From: Actinomycetospora sp. NBRC 106378
Lineage (GTDB): Bacteria > Actinomycetota > Actinomycetes > Mycobacteriales > Pseudonocardiaceae
Length of the DNA: 64,000 nucleotides
NCBI RefSeq assembly: GCF_030269685.1
Contig: NZ_BSTT01000011.1
Location: forward strand, 116,477 to 180,476
Reading direction: 5' to 3'
Shown here in pieces: positions 1-8,558 of this stretch. The position numbers and the translations under genes were made by a program. The notes under the pieces are model-generated. The model searched no databases and was not told where the DNA came from. It saw only the letters and a list, made by a program, of their open reading frames with translations. Numbering within the stretch: the first letter of the stretch is position 1; the number at the start of each line of letters is the position of its first letter.

Positions 1-1529
1 CCCCACGCCTGCAGCCAGCCGCCCTGCAGGCGCGCGTCCTCGAGGCTGATGGCGAGCCCCAGCCCCGTGCCGCCGCTGCGGCGCTGGCGCGAGGGGTCGG
101 CGCGCCAGAACCGGTTGAACACCAGGCCGGCCTCGCCGGGCTTCAGGCCGATCCCGTGGTCGCGCACGACGACCGCCACCGCGTGCTCGTCGGCCGCCAC
201 CCGCACCTCGACCGGCCGGCTCTCGCCGTGGTCGATCGCGTTGGCCAGCAGGTTGCGCAGGATCCGCTCGACGCGACGCGGGTCGACCTCCGCGGCGGCG
301 GGCTCGGCGAGGTCGAGCAGCAGCGGCGTCGCGGTCTCGTCGACGAGGTGGCGCACGGTCTCCGCGGCACGGCGCACGACGTCGCGGACGTCGACCCGCT
401 CCACGGCGAGCTCGGCCACCCCGGCGTCGAGGCGGCTGATCTCGAGCAGGTCACCCAGCAACGACTCGAAGCGGTCCAGCTCGTCGACGAGCAGCTGCGC
501 GCTCCGGTGGGCGATCCGGTCGGTGTCCTTCCGGTCCTCGGCCTGCGCGTGCAGCACCTCGGCCGCCATCCGCACCGTCGTCAGCGGCGTCCGCAGCTCG
601 TGGCTGACGTCGGAGGTGAACCGTCGCTGCAGCGCCCCGAACTCCTCGAGCTGGTGGATCTGCTGCTGGATGCTCGCGGCCATCTCGTTGTAGGACTCGG
701 CGAGGCGCGCCACCTCGTCGTCGCCGTAGACCGGCATGCGCTCGTCGAGGTGTCCGTCGGCGAACCGCTCGGCCACGTCCGCGGCCTGGCGCACCGGACG
801 CACGACCTGGCGCGTGACGATGCTCGAGATCCCCGCGAGCAGACCCAGCAGCGCCAGCCCGGCCAGCGCCAACGTCGACTGGATCAGCGCGAGGGTCCGC
901 TGCTCGGCCGTGAGCGGGAAGATCAGGTACAGCTGCAGGTTGCGTCCGGCGGTCCGCACCGGCTGGCCGACGACGTACGCCGGGACGTCCGGGCGCCCGG
1001 TCCTCGTCACCGTCACGTACTTCGTCGCGAGGAAGCCCTTGAGCACCGGGGCGCGCAGCTGCGGCGGCACCACCCCCGCGGGTCCCGACGACGGGTCGGT
1101 GACCGATCCGCTCGACCCCGTCGCCCCGGGTGTCCCGATGGCCTCGGTGCCGGCGACGAGCACGGCCTCGAAGGCCCCGGCGTCGCGGTCGGACCCGGAG
1201 CCGGAGGAGGTCAGCCCGTCGAGCGCCTCGTCGAGCGTGGCCTGCGTGCCGTCGCGGTCGGGATCGACGCGGGCGAGGTCGCGCTCCAGGTTGCCGCGGC
1301 TGATGTCGGCCTGCACGAGGGCGGCCTGTTCCTTGCCCTCGAGCAGCCGGTCCGCGATCTGGGTCTGCAGGACGAGGCCGAGGACGAGCACCACGACGGT
1401 CGACATCGCGACCGTGGACAGCACGACCCGCAGCTGCATCGACCGGCGCCACAGCACGCGGACGGCGCCGACCCGCTCCGCGAGGGCCAGCTCGGCGCGG
1501 CGGCGGAGCCCGGCGAGACGCTCAGCCAC
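1..1529 (-). CDS. mtrB: Sensor histidine kinase MtrB (3' end outside window)
   Basis: Membrane sensor kinase that phosphorylates MtrA; in actinobacteria the pair controls cell-wall and division genes. About 509 codons are visible before the window edge. The protein opens with VAERLAGLRRR and a transmembrane stretch (about residues 35-57, VVLSTVAMSTVVVLVLGLVL). An extracytoplasmic region and a HAMP-like segment follow. The H-box FTSDVSHELRTP has the phosphoacceptor His near residue 310, and the N-box ERILRNLLANA lies near the left edge. The GTG start at 1529 sits 21 nt after the mtrA stop, so the two are co-transcribed. The C-terminal ATPase end and the usual downstream lpqB lie beyond the edge. 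Identity is firm from the family motifs and the MtrA neighbour. Confidence 0.93.
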   Translation of the reverse strand, partial: MAERLAGLRRRAELALAERVGAVRVLWRRSMQLRVVLSTVAMSTVVVLVLGLVLQTQIADRLLEGKEQAALVQADISRGNLERDLARVDPDRDGTQATLDEALDGLTSSGSGSDRDAGAFEAVLVAGTEAIGTPGATGSSGSVTDPSSGPAGVVPPQLRAPVLKGFLATKYVTVTRTGRPDVPAYVVGQPVRTAGRNLQLYLIFPLTAEQRTLALIQSTLALAGLALLGLLAGISSIVTRQVVRPVRQAADVAERFADGHLDERMPVYGDDEVARLAESYNEMAASIQQQIHQLEEFGALQRRFTSDVSHELRTPLTTVRMAAEVLHAQAEDRKDTDRIAHRSAQLLVDELDRFESLLGDLLEISRLDAGVAELAVERVDVRDVVRRAAETVRHLVDETATPLLLDLAEPAAAEVDPRRVERILRNLLANAIDHGESRPVEVRVAADEHAVAVVVRDHGIGLKPGEAGLVFNRFWRADPSRQRRSGGTGLGLAISLEDARLQGGWLQAW

Positions 1530-1550
1530 GGATCACCCCGGTCACACCGA

Positions 1551-2228
1551 TCAGGGCGGGCCGGCCTTGTACCCGACCCCGCGGACGGTCAGCACCACCT
1601 CGGGGTGCTCCGGGTCCGTCTCGACCTTGGAGCGCAGCCGCTGCACGTGGACGTTCACCAGCCGGGTGTCCGCCGCGTGCCGGTAGCCCCAGACCTGTTC
1701 GAGCAGCACCTCGCGGGTGAACACCTGCCGCGGCTTGCGGGCGAGCGCCACCAGCAGGTCGAACTCCAGCGGCGTGAGCGGGATCGGCGCGCCGCCGCGA
1801 CGCACCTGGTGCGCCGGGACGTCGATCGTCACGTCGCCGATCTGCATCTGCTCGCTGGGCTCCGACGGGAACTGCCGCAGCCGCGCCCGGATCCGGGCGA
1901 CGAGCTCCTTCGGCTTGAACGGCTTGACGATGTAGTCGTCCGCGCCCGACTCCAGCCCGAGCACGATGTCCACCGTGTCGGTCTTCGCGGTCAGCATGAC
2001 GACGGGCACCCCGGACTCGGCCCGGATCGCCCGGCAGACGTCGATCCCGTTCATGCCCGGCAGCATCAGGTCGAGCAGCACCAGATCCGGCGCGGACTCC
2101 CGCACCGTCGGCAGCGCGTCGGCCCCGTCCGAGACGACCGTCGTCTCGAAACCCTCGCCCTGCAGGACGATCGTCAGCATCTCGGCGAGCGAGGAGTCGT
2201 CGTCCACCACGAGGATCCGGGAGCTCAT
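1551..2228 (-). CDS. mtrA: DNA-binding response regulator MtrA
   Basis: OmpR-type response regulator of 225 aa, partner of MtrB. The receiver domain (about 1-120) has the acidic cluster at D9-D11, the phosphoacceptor D53 in LVLLDLMLPG, the conserved Thr/Lys in MLTAKTD and the DDYIVKPF lysine. The winged-helix domain (about 130-225) ends in the usual VRGVGYKAG. Length equals the family norm. The ATG overlaps the tmk stop (ATGA, 2225-2228), so tmk-mtrA-mtrB reads as one operon. Transcription probably comes from the leaderless promoter in front of tmk. Confidence 0.97.
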   Translation of the reverse strand: MSSRILVVDDDSSLAEMLTIVLQGEGFETTVVSDGADALPTVRESAPDLVLLDLMLPGMNGIDVCRAIRAESGVPVVMLTAKTDTVDIVLGLESGADDYIVKPFKPKELVARIRARLRQFPSEPSEQMQIGDVTIDVPAHQVRRGGAPIPLTPLEFDLLVALARKPRQVFTREVLLEQVWGYRHAADTRLVNVHVQRLRSKVETDPEHPEVVLTVRGVGYKAGPP

Positions 2229-2929
2229 GTCTCAATGGTGTCACTTCTCACCGACGATCCGGGAGCGAATGCGTCCCCGAGCACGGCATCCAGCACGGCG
2301 TCAGCCGTACGGGTGAGCGCGTTGTCCCCCGACTGCCGATTGTCGGACACCCACCAGGGTGCCAGCCACTGCTCCTCGACGAGGGCGTCGTAGACCGCCG
2401 CACACCGTCCCTGCAGTTCGGCGTCGGCCTCGAAGCCGTCGGCGGCGCGGTCGGGCCGCTGCGCCGCACGGTCGCGGACCCGCTGCGCCGCGAGCTCCGG
2501 CGGCACCCGGACCAGCACCTGCGCGTCCGGCACCGGGAGCCCGAACCGCTCGATCTCGGTGGCCGCCACCCAGGCCGCGAACCCGCCGACGCCCTCGTGC
2601 AGCCGCGCCGAGCCGTACGCCGCGTTCGACGCCACGTACCGGTCGACCAGCAGCAGATCGCAGTCCCGACGGCGGGTGGCGAGCTCCTCGCGCGCGGCCC
2701 GGCGGTCGAGGGCGAACAGGAGGGCCATCGCGTGCACGGAGGCGCCGGTGTCGCCGTGCCCGCCGCGCAACGCCTCGCCGGCCAGTGCCGCGTGGACGTC
2801 GTCGTCGTAGCGCGGGAAGGCGATCGCGCCGACCGTCGCGCCCCGGTGCTCGGCCGCGCGGTGCAGGGCGGCCACCAGGGTCGCCTTGCCCGCCCCGTCC
2901 AGGCCCTCGACGGCCACCAGAACACCCAC
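2225..2929 (-). CDS. tmk: Thymidylate kinase
   Basis: dTMP kinase (dTMP + ATP to dTDP + ADP), 234 aa from the GTG at 2929. The P-loop is GLDGAGKAT at residues 9-17; actinobacterial Tmk proteins replace the usual GKST/GKTT this way (GKRT in M. tuberculosis). The VDRYVASNAAYG block corresponds to the DR(Y/H) motif that binds dTMP. A longer frame reaches 3139, but it would run through the intergenic repeats. The box TAGCGT 8 nt before GTG 2929 supports the short, leaderless start. First gene of a tmk-mtrA-mtrB operon, as in M. tuberculosis. Confidence 0.93.
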   Translation of the reverse strand: MGVLVAVEGLDGAGKATLVAALHRAAEHRGATVGAIAFPRYDDDVHAALAGEALRGGHGDTGASVHAMALLFALDRRAAREELATRRRDCDLLLVDRYVASNAAYGSARLHEGVGGFAAWVAATEIERFGLPVPDAQVLVRVPPELAAQRVRDRAAQRPDRAADGFEADAELQGRCAAVYDALVEEQWLAPWWVSDNRQSGDNALTRTADAVLDAVLGDAFAPGSSVRSDTIET

Positions 2930-2937
2930 GGACGGCC

Positions 2938-2943
2938 ACGCTA
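2938..2943 (-). promoter_or_regulatory. -10 box of leaderless tmk promoter
   Basis: TAGCGT on the minus strand, 8 nt before the tmk GTG. No Shine-Dalgarno sequence lies between. Transcription would start at or next to the start codon. Confidence 0.6.
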
Positions 2944-2976
2944 GCCAGGAACGCAGCGTGACGGCGGTGCGGGACC

Positions 2977-3036
2977 GGCGAGGTGCACACCACGCAGGGC
3001 GAGCAGCCCCGAGATCTGCCCCACGTGAACCTCGCG
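2977..3036. repeat. 60-nt palindromic repeat, family A, copy 1
   Basis: Imperfect inverted repeat of exactly 60 nt. The left arm begins GGCGAGGTGCACACCACGCA and the right arm ends CCCCACGTGAACCTCGCG. It pairs with copy 2, start-to-start distance 83 nt, in the tmk-ahcY gap. No ORF lies inside. Confidence 0.8.
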
Positions 3037-3059
3037 GACCGGCTGCCCGGCCCGCCCGC

Positions 3060-3119
3060 GCCGAGGTGCACGCCAGGCAGGGCCCACGGCCACGGAACCT
3101 GCCCCACGTGAACCTCGCG
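3060..3119. repeat. 60-nt palindromic repeat, family A, copy 2
   Basis: Same 60-nt unit as copy 1. The left arm reads GAGGTGCACGCCAGGCAG and the right arm CTGCCCCACGTGAACCTCG, the best-matched pair of arms in this gap. Same orientation as copy 1. Confidence 0.8.
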
Positions 3120-3142
3120 GCGAGGGCACACCCGGACACGAC

Positions 3143-3177
3143 GGAGGGCCCCGCCGCACGTGGCGACGGGGCCCTCC
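3143..3177 (-). terminator. ahcY terminator hairpin
   Basis: Perfect 11-bp stem GGAGGGCCCCG / CGGGGCCCTCC around a 13-nt loop, 15 nt after the ahcY stop. There is no clear U-tract, as is common in high-GC actinobacteria. Confidence 0.6.
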
Positions 3178-3191
3178 GAGGTCAGGTCCGA

Positions 3192-4673
3192 TCAGTACCG
3201 GTAGTGCTCCGGCTTGTACGGGCCCTCGACGTCGACGCCGATGTACTCGGCCTGCTCCTTGGTGAGCTTGGTCAGCTCCGCGCCGAGTGCCTCGACGTGG
3301 ACCTTCGCGACCTTCTCGTCCAGGTGCTTCGGCAGGCGGTAGACGCCGATCGGGTACTCGTCCTGCTTCGTGAAGATCTCGATCTGCGCGATCGTCTGGT
3401 TCGCGAACGAGTTCGACATGACGAAGCTGGGGTGCCCGGTGGCGTTGCCCAGGTTCAGCAGGCGACCCTCGGACAGCAGGATGATCGAGTGGCCGTCCTC
3501 GAAGCGCCACTCGTCGACCTGCGGCTTGATGTTGATCCGCGTGGCGCCGGACTTCTCGAGCTTCTCGACCTGGATCTCGTTGTCGAAGTGGCCGATGTTG
3601 CCCAGGATCGCCTGGTGCTTCATCCGCTTCATGTGCTCGAGCGTGATGATGTCCTTGTTGCCGGTCGTCGTGATGACGATGTCGGCCTCGTCGATGACGT
3701 TCTCGACGGTGTTGACGTCGTAGCCCTCCATCAGCGCCTGGAGCGCGCAGATGGGGTCGGCCTCGGTGACGGTCACGCGGGCACCCTGGCCACGCAGCGA
3801 CTCCGCGGAGCCCTTGCCGACGTCGCCGAAGCCGCAGATGACGGCCTTCTTGCCGGAGATCAGCACGTCGACGGCGCGGTTGATGCCGTCGATGAGCGAG
3901 TGGCGGCAGCCGTACTTGTTGTCGAACTTCGACTTGGTGACCGAGTCGTTGACGTTGATCGCCGGGAAGAGCAGCTTGCCCTCGTTGAAGAACTCGTACA
4001 GGCGGTGCACGCCCGTCGTGGTCTCCTCGGTGACGCCGCGGATGCCCGAGGCCACCTTGGTCCAGTGCTGCGGGTCCTCGGCGAGCGAGCGACGCAGGGT
4101 CTCGAGGACGACCTGGTACTCGGCGGGGTCGTCGAGCTCGGTGCTCGGCACGACGCCGGCCTTCTCGAACTCCACGCCCTTGTGGACGAGCATGGTGGCG
4201 TCGCCGCCGTCGTCCAGGATCATGTTCGGGCCGCGGGTCTCACTGTCGCGCCACGCGAGCATCTGCTCGGCGCACCACCAGTACTCCTCCAGCGACTCGC
4301 CCTTCCAGGCGAAGCACGCGACGCCCTTGGGCTCCTCGGGGGTGCCGTGCGGGCCGACGACGACCGCGGCGGCCGCGTGGTCCTGCGTGGAGAAGATGTT
4401 GCAGGAGGCCCAGCGGACCTCGGCACCGAGCTCGACCAGGGTCTCGATGAGCACCGCGGTCTGGATCGTCATGTGCAGCGAGCCGGAGATGCGCGCGCCG
4501 TGCAGCGGCTTCGCCTCGGAGTACTCGCGCCGCAGGGCCATCAGCCCGGGCATCTCGTGCTCGGCGAGGCGGATCTCGCGGCGACCGAAGTCGGCCTGCG
4601 AGAGGTCGGCGACCGCGAAGTCGATCCCGTTCTTCTCGGCGTACTTCTCGTGCGTGGTGCCTACTGCTGCCAT
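3192..4673 (-). CDS. ahcY: S-adenosylhomocysteine hydrolase
   Basis: Cytosolic NAD-dependent enzyme that splits S-adenosylhomocysteine into adenosine and homocysteine, closing the methyl cycle. At 493 aa it matches the long mycobacterial form (about 495). Visible features are the substrate-domain [22 protein letters not shown] region, the NAD-binding [14 protein letters not shown] loop (GxGxxGxG), NIGHFDNEI, and the typical C-terminal KPEHYRY that closes the NAD pocket. The ATG at 4673 fits the family N-terminus. The gene has a leader of at least 170 nt holding an SAH riboswitch (4770-4838), so product-sensing control of expression is expected. Confidence 0.97.
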   Translation of the reverse strand: MAAVGTTHEKYAEKNGIDFAVADLSQADFGRREIRLAEHEMPGLMALRREYSEAKPLHGARISGSLHMTIQTAVLIETLVELGAEVRWASCNIFSTQDHAAAAVVVGPHGTPEEPKGVACFAWKGESLEEYWWCAEQMLAWRDSETRGPNMILDDGGDATMLVHKGVEFEKAGVVPSTELDDPAEYQVVLETLRRSLAEDPQHWTKVASGIRGVTEETTTGVHRLYEFFNEGKLLFPAINVNDSVTKSKFDNKYGCRHSLIDGINRAVDVLISGKKAVICGFGDVGKGSAESLRGQGARVTVTEADPICALQALMEGYDVNTVENVIDEADIVITTTGNKDIITLEHMKRMKHQAILGNIGHFDNEIQVEKLEKSGATRINIKPQVDEWRFEDGHSIILLSEGRLLNLGNATGHPSFVMSNSFANQTIAQIEIFTKQDEYPIGVYRLPKHLDEKVAKVHVEALGAELTKLTKEQAEYIGVDVEGPYKPEHYRY

Positions 4674-4769
4674 GACTCCTCATCCGCTGTCGTGGGGTGA
4701 GTGGTACGACCGTGCAGTCATCGACCCGGCTCGTCGCCGGACCTCGGGCGCGGTCCTCCACCGTCCGGA

Positions 4770-4838
4770 GGCGCCCTTGCGATGGTGCGGAATCCACCGA
4801 GCGTGGCGGGCGAAGCCCGTTGCAGCGCCACTCGGCGG
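4770..4838 (-). promoter_or_regulatory. SAH riboswitch upstream of ahcY
   Basis: On the minus strand the RNA has stem P1 CCGAG (4831-4835) paired with CUCGG (4797-4801). Inside it is GGCGCUGCAACGGGC, a UUCG-type loop and CCCGCC. Downstream, AAGGGCGCC (4770-4778) can form the pseudoknot with GGCGC. This layout and the GCUGCAACGG core match the known SAH riboswitch class, which sits before ahcY-type genes and activates expression when SAH is high. It ends about 97 nt before the ahcY ATG. The rest of the 4674-5098 gap holds only a palindrome at 4844-4860 and the promoter of the next gene. Confidence 0.82.
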
Positions 4839-4843
4839 CTCCG

Positions 4844-4860
4844 ACGCACGTCACGTGCGT
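4844..4860. promoter_or_regulatory. Palindrome ACGCACG-TCA-CGTGCGT
   Basis: Perfect 7-bp inverted repeat with a 3-nt spacer just upstream of the riboswitch. It could be an operator of the ahcY promoter or a short hairpin at the start of the leader; the sequence does not decide. Confidence 0.35.
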
Positions 4861-5051
4861 TCTGTTGCCGTGATTCGAGGTTCACACAGGTCCCGGGGGT
4901 GGTCAAGGCGGAGCGACCGCACTCCGCCCGACCGCGCGAGGTCCCCGCAGGTAGGGCGGCGGTAGTCCCGGTTCGTCACCCGGGTCACAGTGCACCCGGT
5001 CACACGGTTGCGTACGGACGCCAACGGTATGACCGGCGCCACATCCGGTCG

Positions 5052-5057
5052 TAGGCT
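5052..5057 (+). promoter_or_regulatory. -10 box of acyl-CoA ligase promoter
   Basis: TAGGCT, 41 nt before the GTG at 5099. Unlike the leaderless genes nearby, this transcript would carry a leader with the Shine-Dalgarno AGGAAGG at 5084-5090. Confidence 0.4.
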
Positions 5058-5098
5058 CGCCTTCCTCCTCCCGAAGCAGCTCCAGGAAGGCCGCGCCC

Positions 5099-6721
5099 GT
5101 GCTCGGACAGATGCAGGACCGTCCCCTCGCCCTCCCCCACGTGTTCCACCGGGCCGAGCAGATGTTCGGTCACAAGACGCTCACCGGGATCGGCGTCGGC
5201 GGCGCCGTCACCACGACGACGTACGCGGACTGGGGGCAGCGCGTCCGCCGGACCGCCGCGGCCCTCGACGCCCTCGGCGTCGCCGAGGATGCCCGCGTCG
5301 GCACCTTCTGCTGGAACACCCCGGCCCACCTCGAGCTGTACTTCGCCGTGCCCTGTACGGGCCGCGTGCTGCACACGCTCAACATCCGGCTCTTCCCCGA
5401 GCAGCTCGTCTACATCGTCAACCACGCCGACGACGAGGTGATCTTCGTCGAGCGGGCGCTGCTCGGGATGCTCTGGCCGCTCGCCGAGCAGATGCCGAAC
5501 GTGAAGAAATTCGTCGTCATCGACGACGGCGCCGACACCGAGATCCCCGACGACGAGCGCATCGTCGACCACGCGGAGCTGCTCGCCTCGGTCGAGCCGT
5601 TCCCCGGTCTCTTCGAGGTCGCGGACGAGAACCGCGCCGCCGCCATGTGCTACACGTCGGGCACCACCGGCAACCCGAAGGGCGTCGTCTACTCCCACCG
5701 CTCGACGGTGCTGCACTCGATCGCGGTGCTCATCGCCGACGTCGCGGGGCTCGTCGAGCGGGACGTCCTGCTCCCGATCGTCCCGATGTTCCACGCCAAC
5801 GCCTGGGGCACGCCCTACGCGGCGGTGTTCTGCGGCGCCTCGATCGTCATGCCCGGGCCGAACATGGTGCCGAAGGCGATCGCCGGGATGCTGCGCGACC
5901 ACGACATCACCGTCACCGCCGGCGTGCCGACCATCTGGATGGGCGTCCTGCCCGAGCTCGAGCGCTCCGACGTCCCGCACCTGCGGATCGTGCTCTGCGG
6001 CGGCTCCGCGGTGCCGCGCTCGCTCTCCGAGGGCTGGCGGGAGAAGGTCGGGCTGCCGATCACGCAGGCGTGGGGCATGACCGAGACCAGCCCGATCGCG
6101 ACGACGGGCATGCTCCGGTCGATCCACGACGGGCTCTCCGACGACGAGCTCGCCGACGTCCGCGCCACGCAGGGCCAGCCGACCCCGCTGGTCGAGCTCC
6201 GCCTCGCCGACCCCGACACCGGCGAGATCGTCCCCTGGGACGGCACCTCCTCGGGCGAGCTGCAGGCCGCCGGCCCGTGGATCGCGGCGTCGTACTACCG
6301 CAACGAGGACGGCGGCAAGCAGTTCACCGCCGACGGCTGGCTGCGCACCGGCGACGTCGCGATCATCGACCCGAGCGGCTACGTCCGGCTCGTCGACCGC
6401 ACGAAGGACCTGGTCAAGTCCGGCGGCGAGTGGATCTCCTCGGTGGACATGGAGAACCAGATCATGGGCATGCCCGAGGTCGCCGAGGCCGCGGTCATCG
6501 CCGTCCCCGACGAGAAGTGGTCGGAGCGGCCGATGGCCTGCGTGGTGGTGCGCGAGGGCGCCGAGCTGACCCCCGACCAGGTCAAGGAGTACCTGGCGAC
6601 GAAGGTCGCGAAGTGGCAGATCCCCGACGACGTCGTCTTCATCGACGAGGTGCCCAAGACCTCGACCGGGAAGTTCTCGAAGAAGACGCTGCGCGAGAAG
6701 TTCGCGGCCGAGAAGGGCTAG
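5099..6721 (+). CDS. Acyl-CoA synthetase (AMP-dependent, FadD-like)
   Basis: ANL-superfamily ligase of 540 aa that activates a carboxylic acid to acyl-AMP and then to acyl-CoA. The P-loop motif YTSGTTGNPKG lies near residues 184-194, the WGMTETSP substrate/AMP motif near 325-332, the GWLRTGD motif near 415, and the C-terminal catalytic lysine in KTSTGKFSKK near 525. The GTG at 5099 is chosen because AGGAAGG lies 8 nt upstream; a second start (ATG) 12 nt in is possible. Chain-length preference cannot be read; relatives are annotated as long- or medium-chain fatty acid ligases. It is a single gene ending at a strong hairpin. Confidence 0.88.
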   Translation: MLGQMQDRPLALPHVFHRAEQMFGHKTLTGIGVGGAVTTTTYADWGQRVRRTAAALDALGVAEDARVGTFCWNTPAHLELYFAVPCTGRVLHTLNIRLFPEQLVYIVNHADDEVIFVERALLGMLWPLAEQMPNVKKFVVIDDGADTEIPDDERIVDHAELLASVEPFPGLFEVADENRAAAMCYTSGTTGNPKGVVYSHRSTVLHSIAVLIADVAGLVERDVLLPIVPMFHANAWGTPYAAVFCGASIVMPGPNMVPKAIAGMLRDHDITVTAGVPTIWMGVLPELERSDVPHLRIVLCGGSAVPRSLSEGWREKVGLPITQAWGMTETSPIATTGMLRSIHDGLSDDELADVRATQGQPTPLVELRLADPDTGEIVPWDGTSSGELQAAGPWIAASYYRNEDGGKQFTADGWLRTGDVAIIDPSGYVRLVDRTKDLVKSGGEWISSVDMENQIMGMPEVAEAAVIAVPDEKWSERPMACVVVREGAELTPDQVKEYLATKVAKWQIPDDVVFIDEVPKTSTGKFSKKTLREKFAAEKG

Positions 6722-6733
6722 GAGACGGGTTCC

Positions 6734-6764
6734 CGACGGCGGGTCGCGACGCGACCCGCCGTCG
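6734..6764. terminator. Bidirectional terminator hairpin
   Basis: Perfect 14-bp stem CGACGGCGGGTCGC with a 3-nt GAC loop, 12 nt after the acyl-CoA ligase stop and facing the convergent permease gene. Nothing else recognisable lies in 6765-6910. Confidence 0.75.
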
Positions 6765-6910
6765 GCGCAGTCCGCGGTGTGTGTCGCGGTGCGCATCCTG
6801 CGAGCAGGACCGACACGAGCAGGGCGCCGAGGCCGACCGGGCGGCGGGGACGGGAGGTTCGCACCCGCCGACCCTGCCGCCGACGACGTGGCGAGGACGT
6901 GCGCCGCGGC

Positions 6911-8446
6911 TCAGTCCCGCGCGCCGACCGTGGTCTCCGGCAGCTCGCCGCGCTCCCGCTTGCCCAGCACCGAGTTCCGCCGCGAGTAGGCGAAGTAGAT
7001 GATCACGCCGAGCACCATCCAGCCGATGAACCGGATCCAGGTCTCGACGGTCAGGTTGATCATCAGCCAGAGGCACGAGATCACCGCGAGGGTCGCGACG
7101 ATCGGCAGGCCCTTCACGACGAAGCTGCGGGGCAGGTCGGGCTGCTGGCGGCGCAGGACCCAGGTGCCGACGGCCACGAGCACGAAGGCGAACAGCGTGC
7201 CGATGTTGACCATCGACTCGAGCTCGTCGGCCGGGAAGAACCCGGCGAGCAGGGCACACAGCGTCCCGATGATGATCGTGATGGTGACCGGGGTCCCGCG
7301 GGAGCCGGTCCGCGCGAGGTTGCGCGGGAGCAGCCCGTCACGGCTCATCGCGTAGAAGACGCGGCTCTGGCCGAGCATCAGCACCATGACCACCGTGGTG
7401 AGACCGGCGAGCGCGCCGACCTCGATGATCGTCGAGGCCCAGTTCGCCCCCACCAGGGTGAACGCGGTGGACAACGTGGCGGTGTCGCCGCCCGGCCCGG
7501 TCCGCAGCTGGGTGTAGCTCACCATGCCGACCAGCACGAGCGAGGTGGCCACGTAGAGGACGGTGACGACGCCGAGCGACCCGAGGATGCCGCGCGGCAG
7601 GTCCTTCTGCGGGTTCTTCGTCTCCTCGGCCGTGGTGGACACGGCGTCGAACCCGATGAACGCGAAGAAGACGAGCGAGGCGCCGGCGAGCAGGCCGTAC
7701 ACGCCGTAGGTCGATCCGTCGCTGCCCGCGATCAGCGACAGCAGCGAGGCCTTCACGCCGCCGTCGCCGGCCTGTTCCCCGCCCGACGGCGGGATGAACG
7801 GCGAGTAGTTCGCGGACCGGATGTAGAACGCGCCCACGACGATCACGAGCAGCACCACGCCGACCTTGATCGCGGTCATCACGGTGGAGACGGTGCTGGA
7901 GAGCTTGATCCCCAGGATCAGCACCACGGTGAGGACCGCGATGATGAGCATCGCACCCCAGTCGACGTCGAGGCCGCCGAGGGACACCGTGGTGGCGGTG
8001 CCGTCGCCGGTGAACAGCTGGCCCAGGTACTTCGCCCAGCTGGTGGAGACGACGGCTGCGCCGAGCGCGTACTCCAGCACGAGGTCCCAGCCGATGATCC
8101 AGGCGATGAACTCGCCGAACGTCGCGTAGGAGAACGTGTAGGCGCTGCCCGCGACCGGCACGGTCGAGGCGAACTCCGCGTAGCAGAGGCCCGCGAACCC
8201 GCAGGCGATCGCGGCGATGACGAAGGAGATCGCCACGGCGGGGCCGGTGATGTCCCCGGCCACGCGCGCGGTGATGGTGAAGATGCCGGCGCCGATGAGG
8301 ACGGCGACCCCGAAGACGGTGAGGTCCAGCGCACCGAGCTCGCGACGCAGTTTGCTGTCCGGCTCGTCGGTGTCGCGGATCGACTGCTCCACCGACTTGG
8401 TGCGGAACAGGCTGTTCGTGCGCGGCGAAGGTGTGGTCGTCGCCAT
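6911..8446 (-). CDS. APC-family amino acid permease
   Basis: Inner-membrane amino acid/cation symporter of 511 aa with about 12-13 hydrophobic helices after a charged N-terminal tail of about 40 residues. The first helix contains GVAVLIGAGIFTITARVAG, the unwound GAGIF substrate-binding signature of the APC superfamily. The EYALGAAVVSTSWAKYL segment resembles cationic amino acid transporters (CAT/YfnA group). M. tuberculosis Rv3253c occupies the equivalent place between ahcY and manA. The ATG at 8446 follows a GGGGG-rich ribosome site. The actual substrate is not determinable. Confidence 0.88.
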   Translation of the reverse strand: MATTTPSPRTNSLFRTKSVEQSIRDTDEPDSKLRRELGALDLTVFGVAVLIGAGIFTITARVAGDITGPAVAISFVIAAIACGFAGLCYAEFASTVPVAGSAYTFSYATFGEFIAWIIGWDLVLEYALGAAVVSTSWAKYLGQLFTGDGTATTVSLGGLDVDWGAMLIIAVLTVVLILGIKLSSTVSTVMTAIKVGVVLLVIVVGAFYIRSANYSPFIPPSGGEQAGDGGVKASLLSLIAGSDGSTYGVYGLLAGASLVFFAFIGFDAVSTTAEETKNPQKDLPRGILGSLGVVTVLYVATSLVLVGMVSYTQLRTGPGGDTATLSTAFTLVGANWASTIIEVGALAGLTTVVMVLMLGQSRVFYAMSRDGLLPRNLARTGSRGTPVTITIIIGTLCALLAGFFPADELESMVNIGTLFAFVLVAVGTWVLRRQQPDLPRSFVVKGLPIVATLAVISCLWLMINLTVETWIRFIGWMVLGVIIYFAYSRRNSVLGKRERGELPETTVGARD

Positions 8447-8488
8447 TCCCCGGCCCCCTCTCCGTGAAGAACGTGTGCGGTGGCGCGG

Positions 8489-8494
8489 ACCCTA
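8489..8494 (-). promoter_or_regulatory. -10 box of permease promoter
   Basis: TAGGGT on the minus strand, 42 nt before the permease ATG, giving a leader with AGGGGG as ribosome site. No convincing -35 is seen. Confidence 0.4.
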
Positions 8495-8558
8495 TCGGGG
8501 GAAACCGACACTCGTCGTGTCGGCGGGACGACTGGTAGCAACCTGTGCCCGCACGGAC

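Noticed and set aside
156..2393. Long plus-strand frame of 745 aa opposite mtrB, mtrA and tmk
   Set aside because: Composition (very high Arg, His, Asp, Gly) is that of a GC-rich antisense shadow; the minus strand has clear conserved genes.
2977..3119. Paired family A repeats as a CRISPR array
   Set aside because: Only two units per place, palindromic over the full length, spacers of about 23-31 nt not unique in type, and no cas genes.
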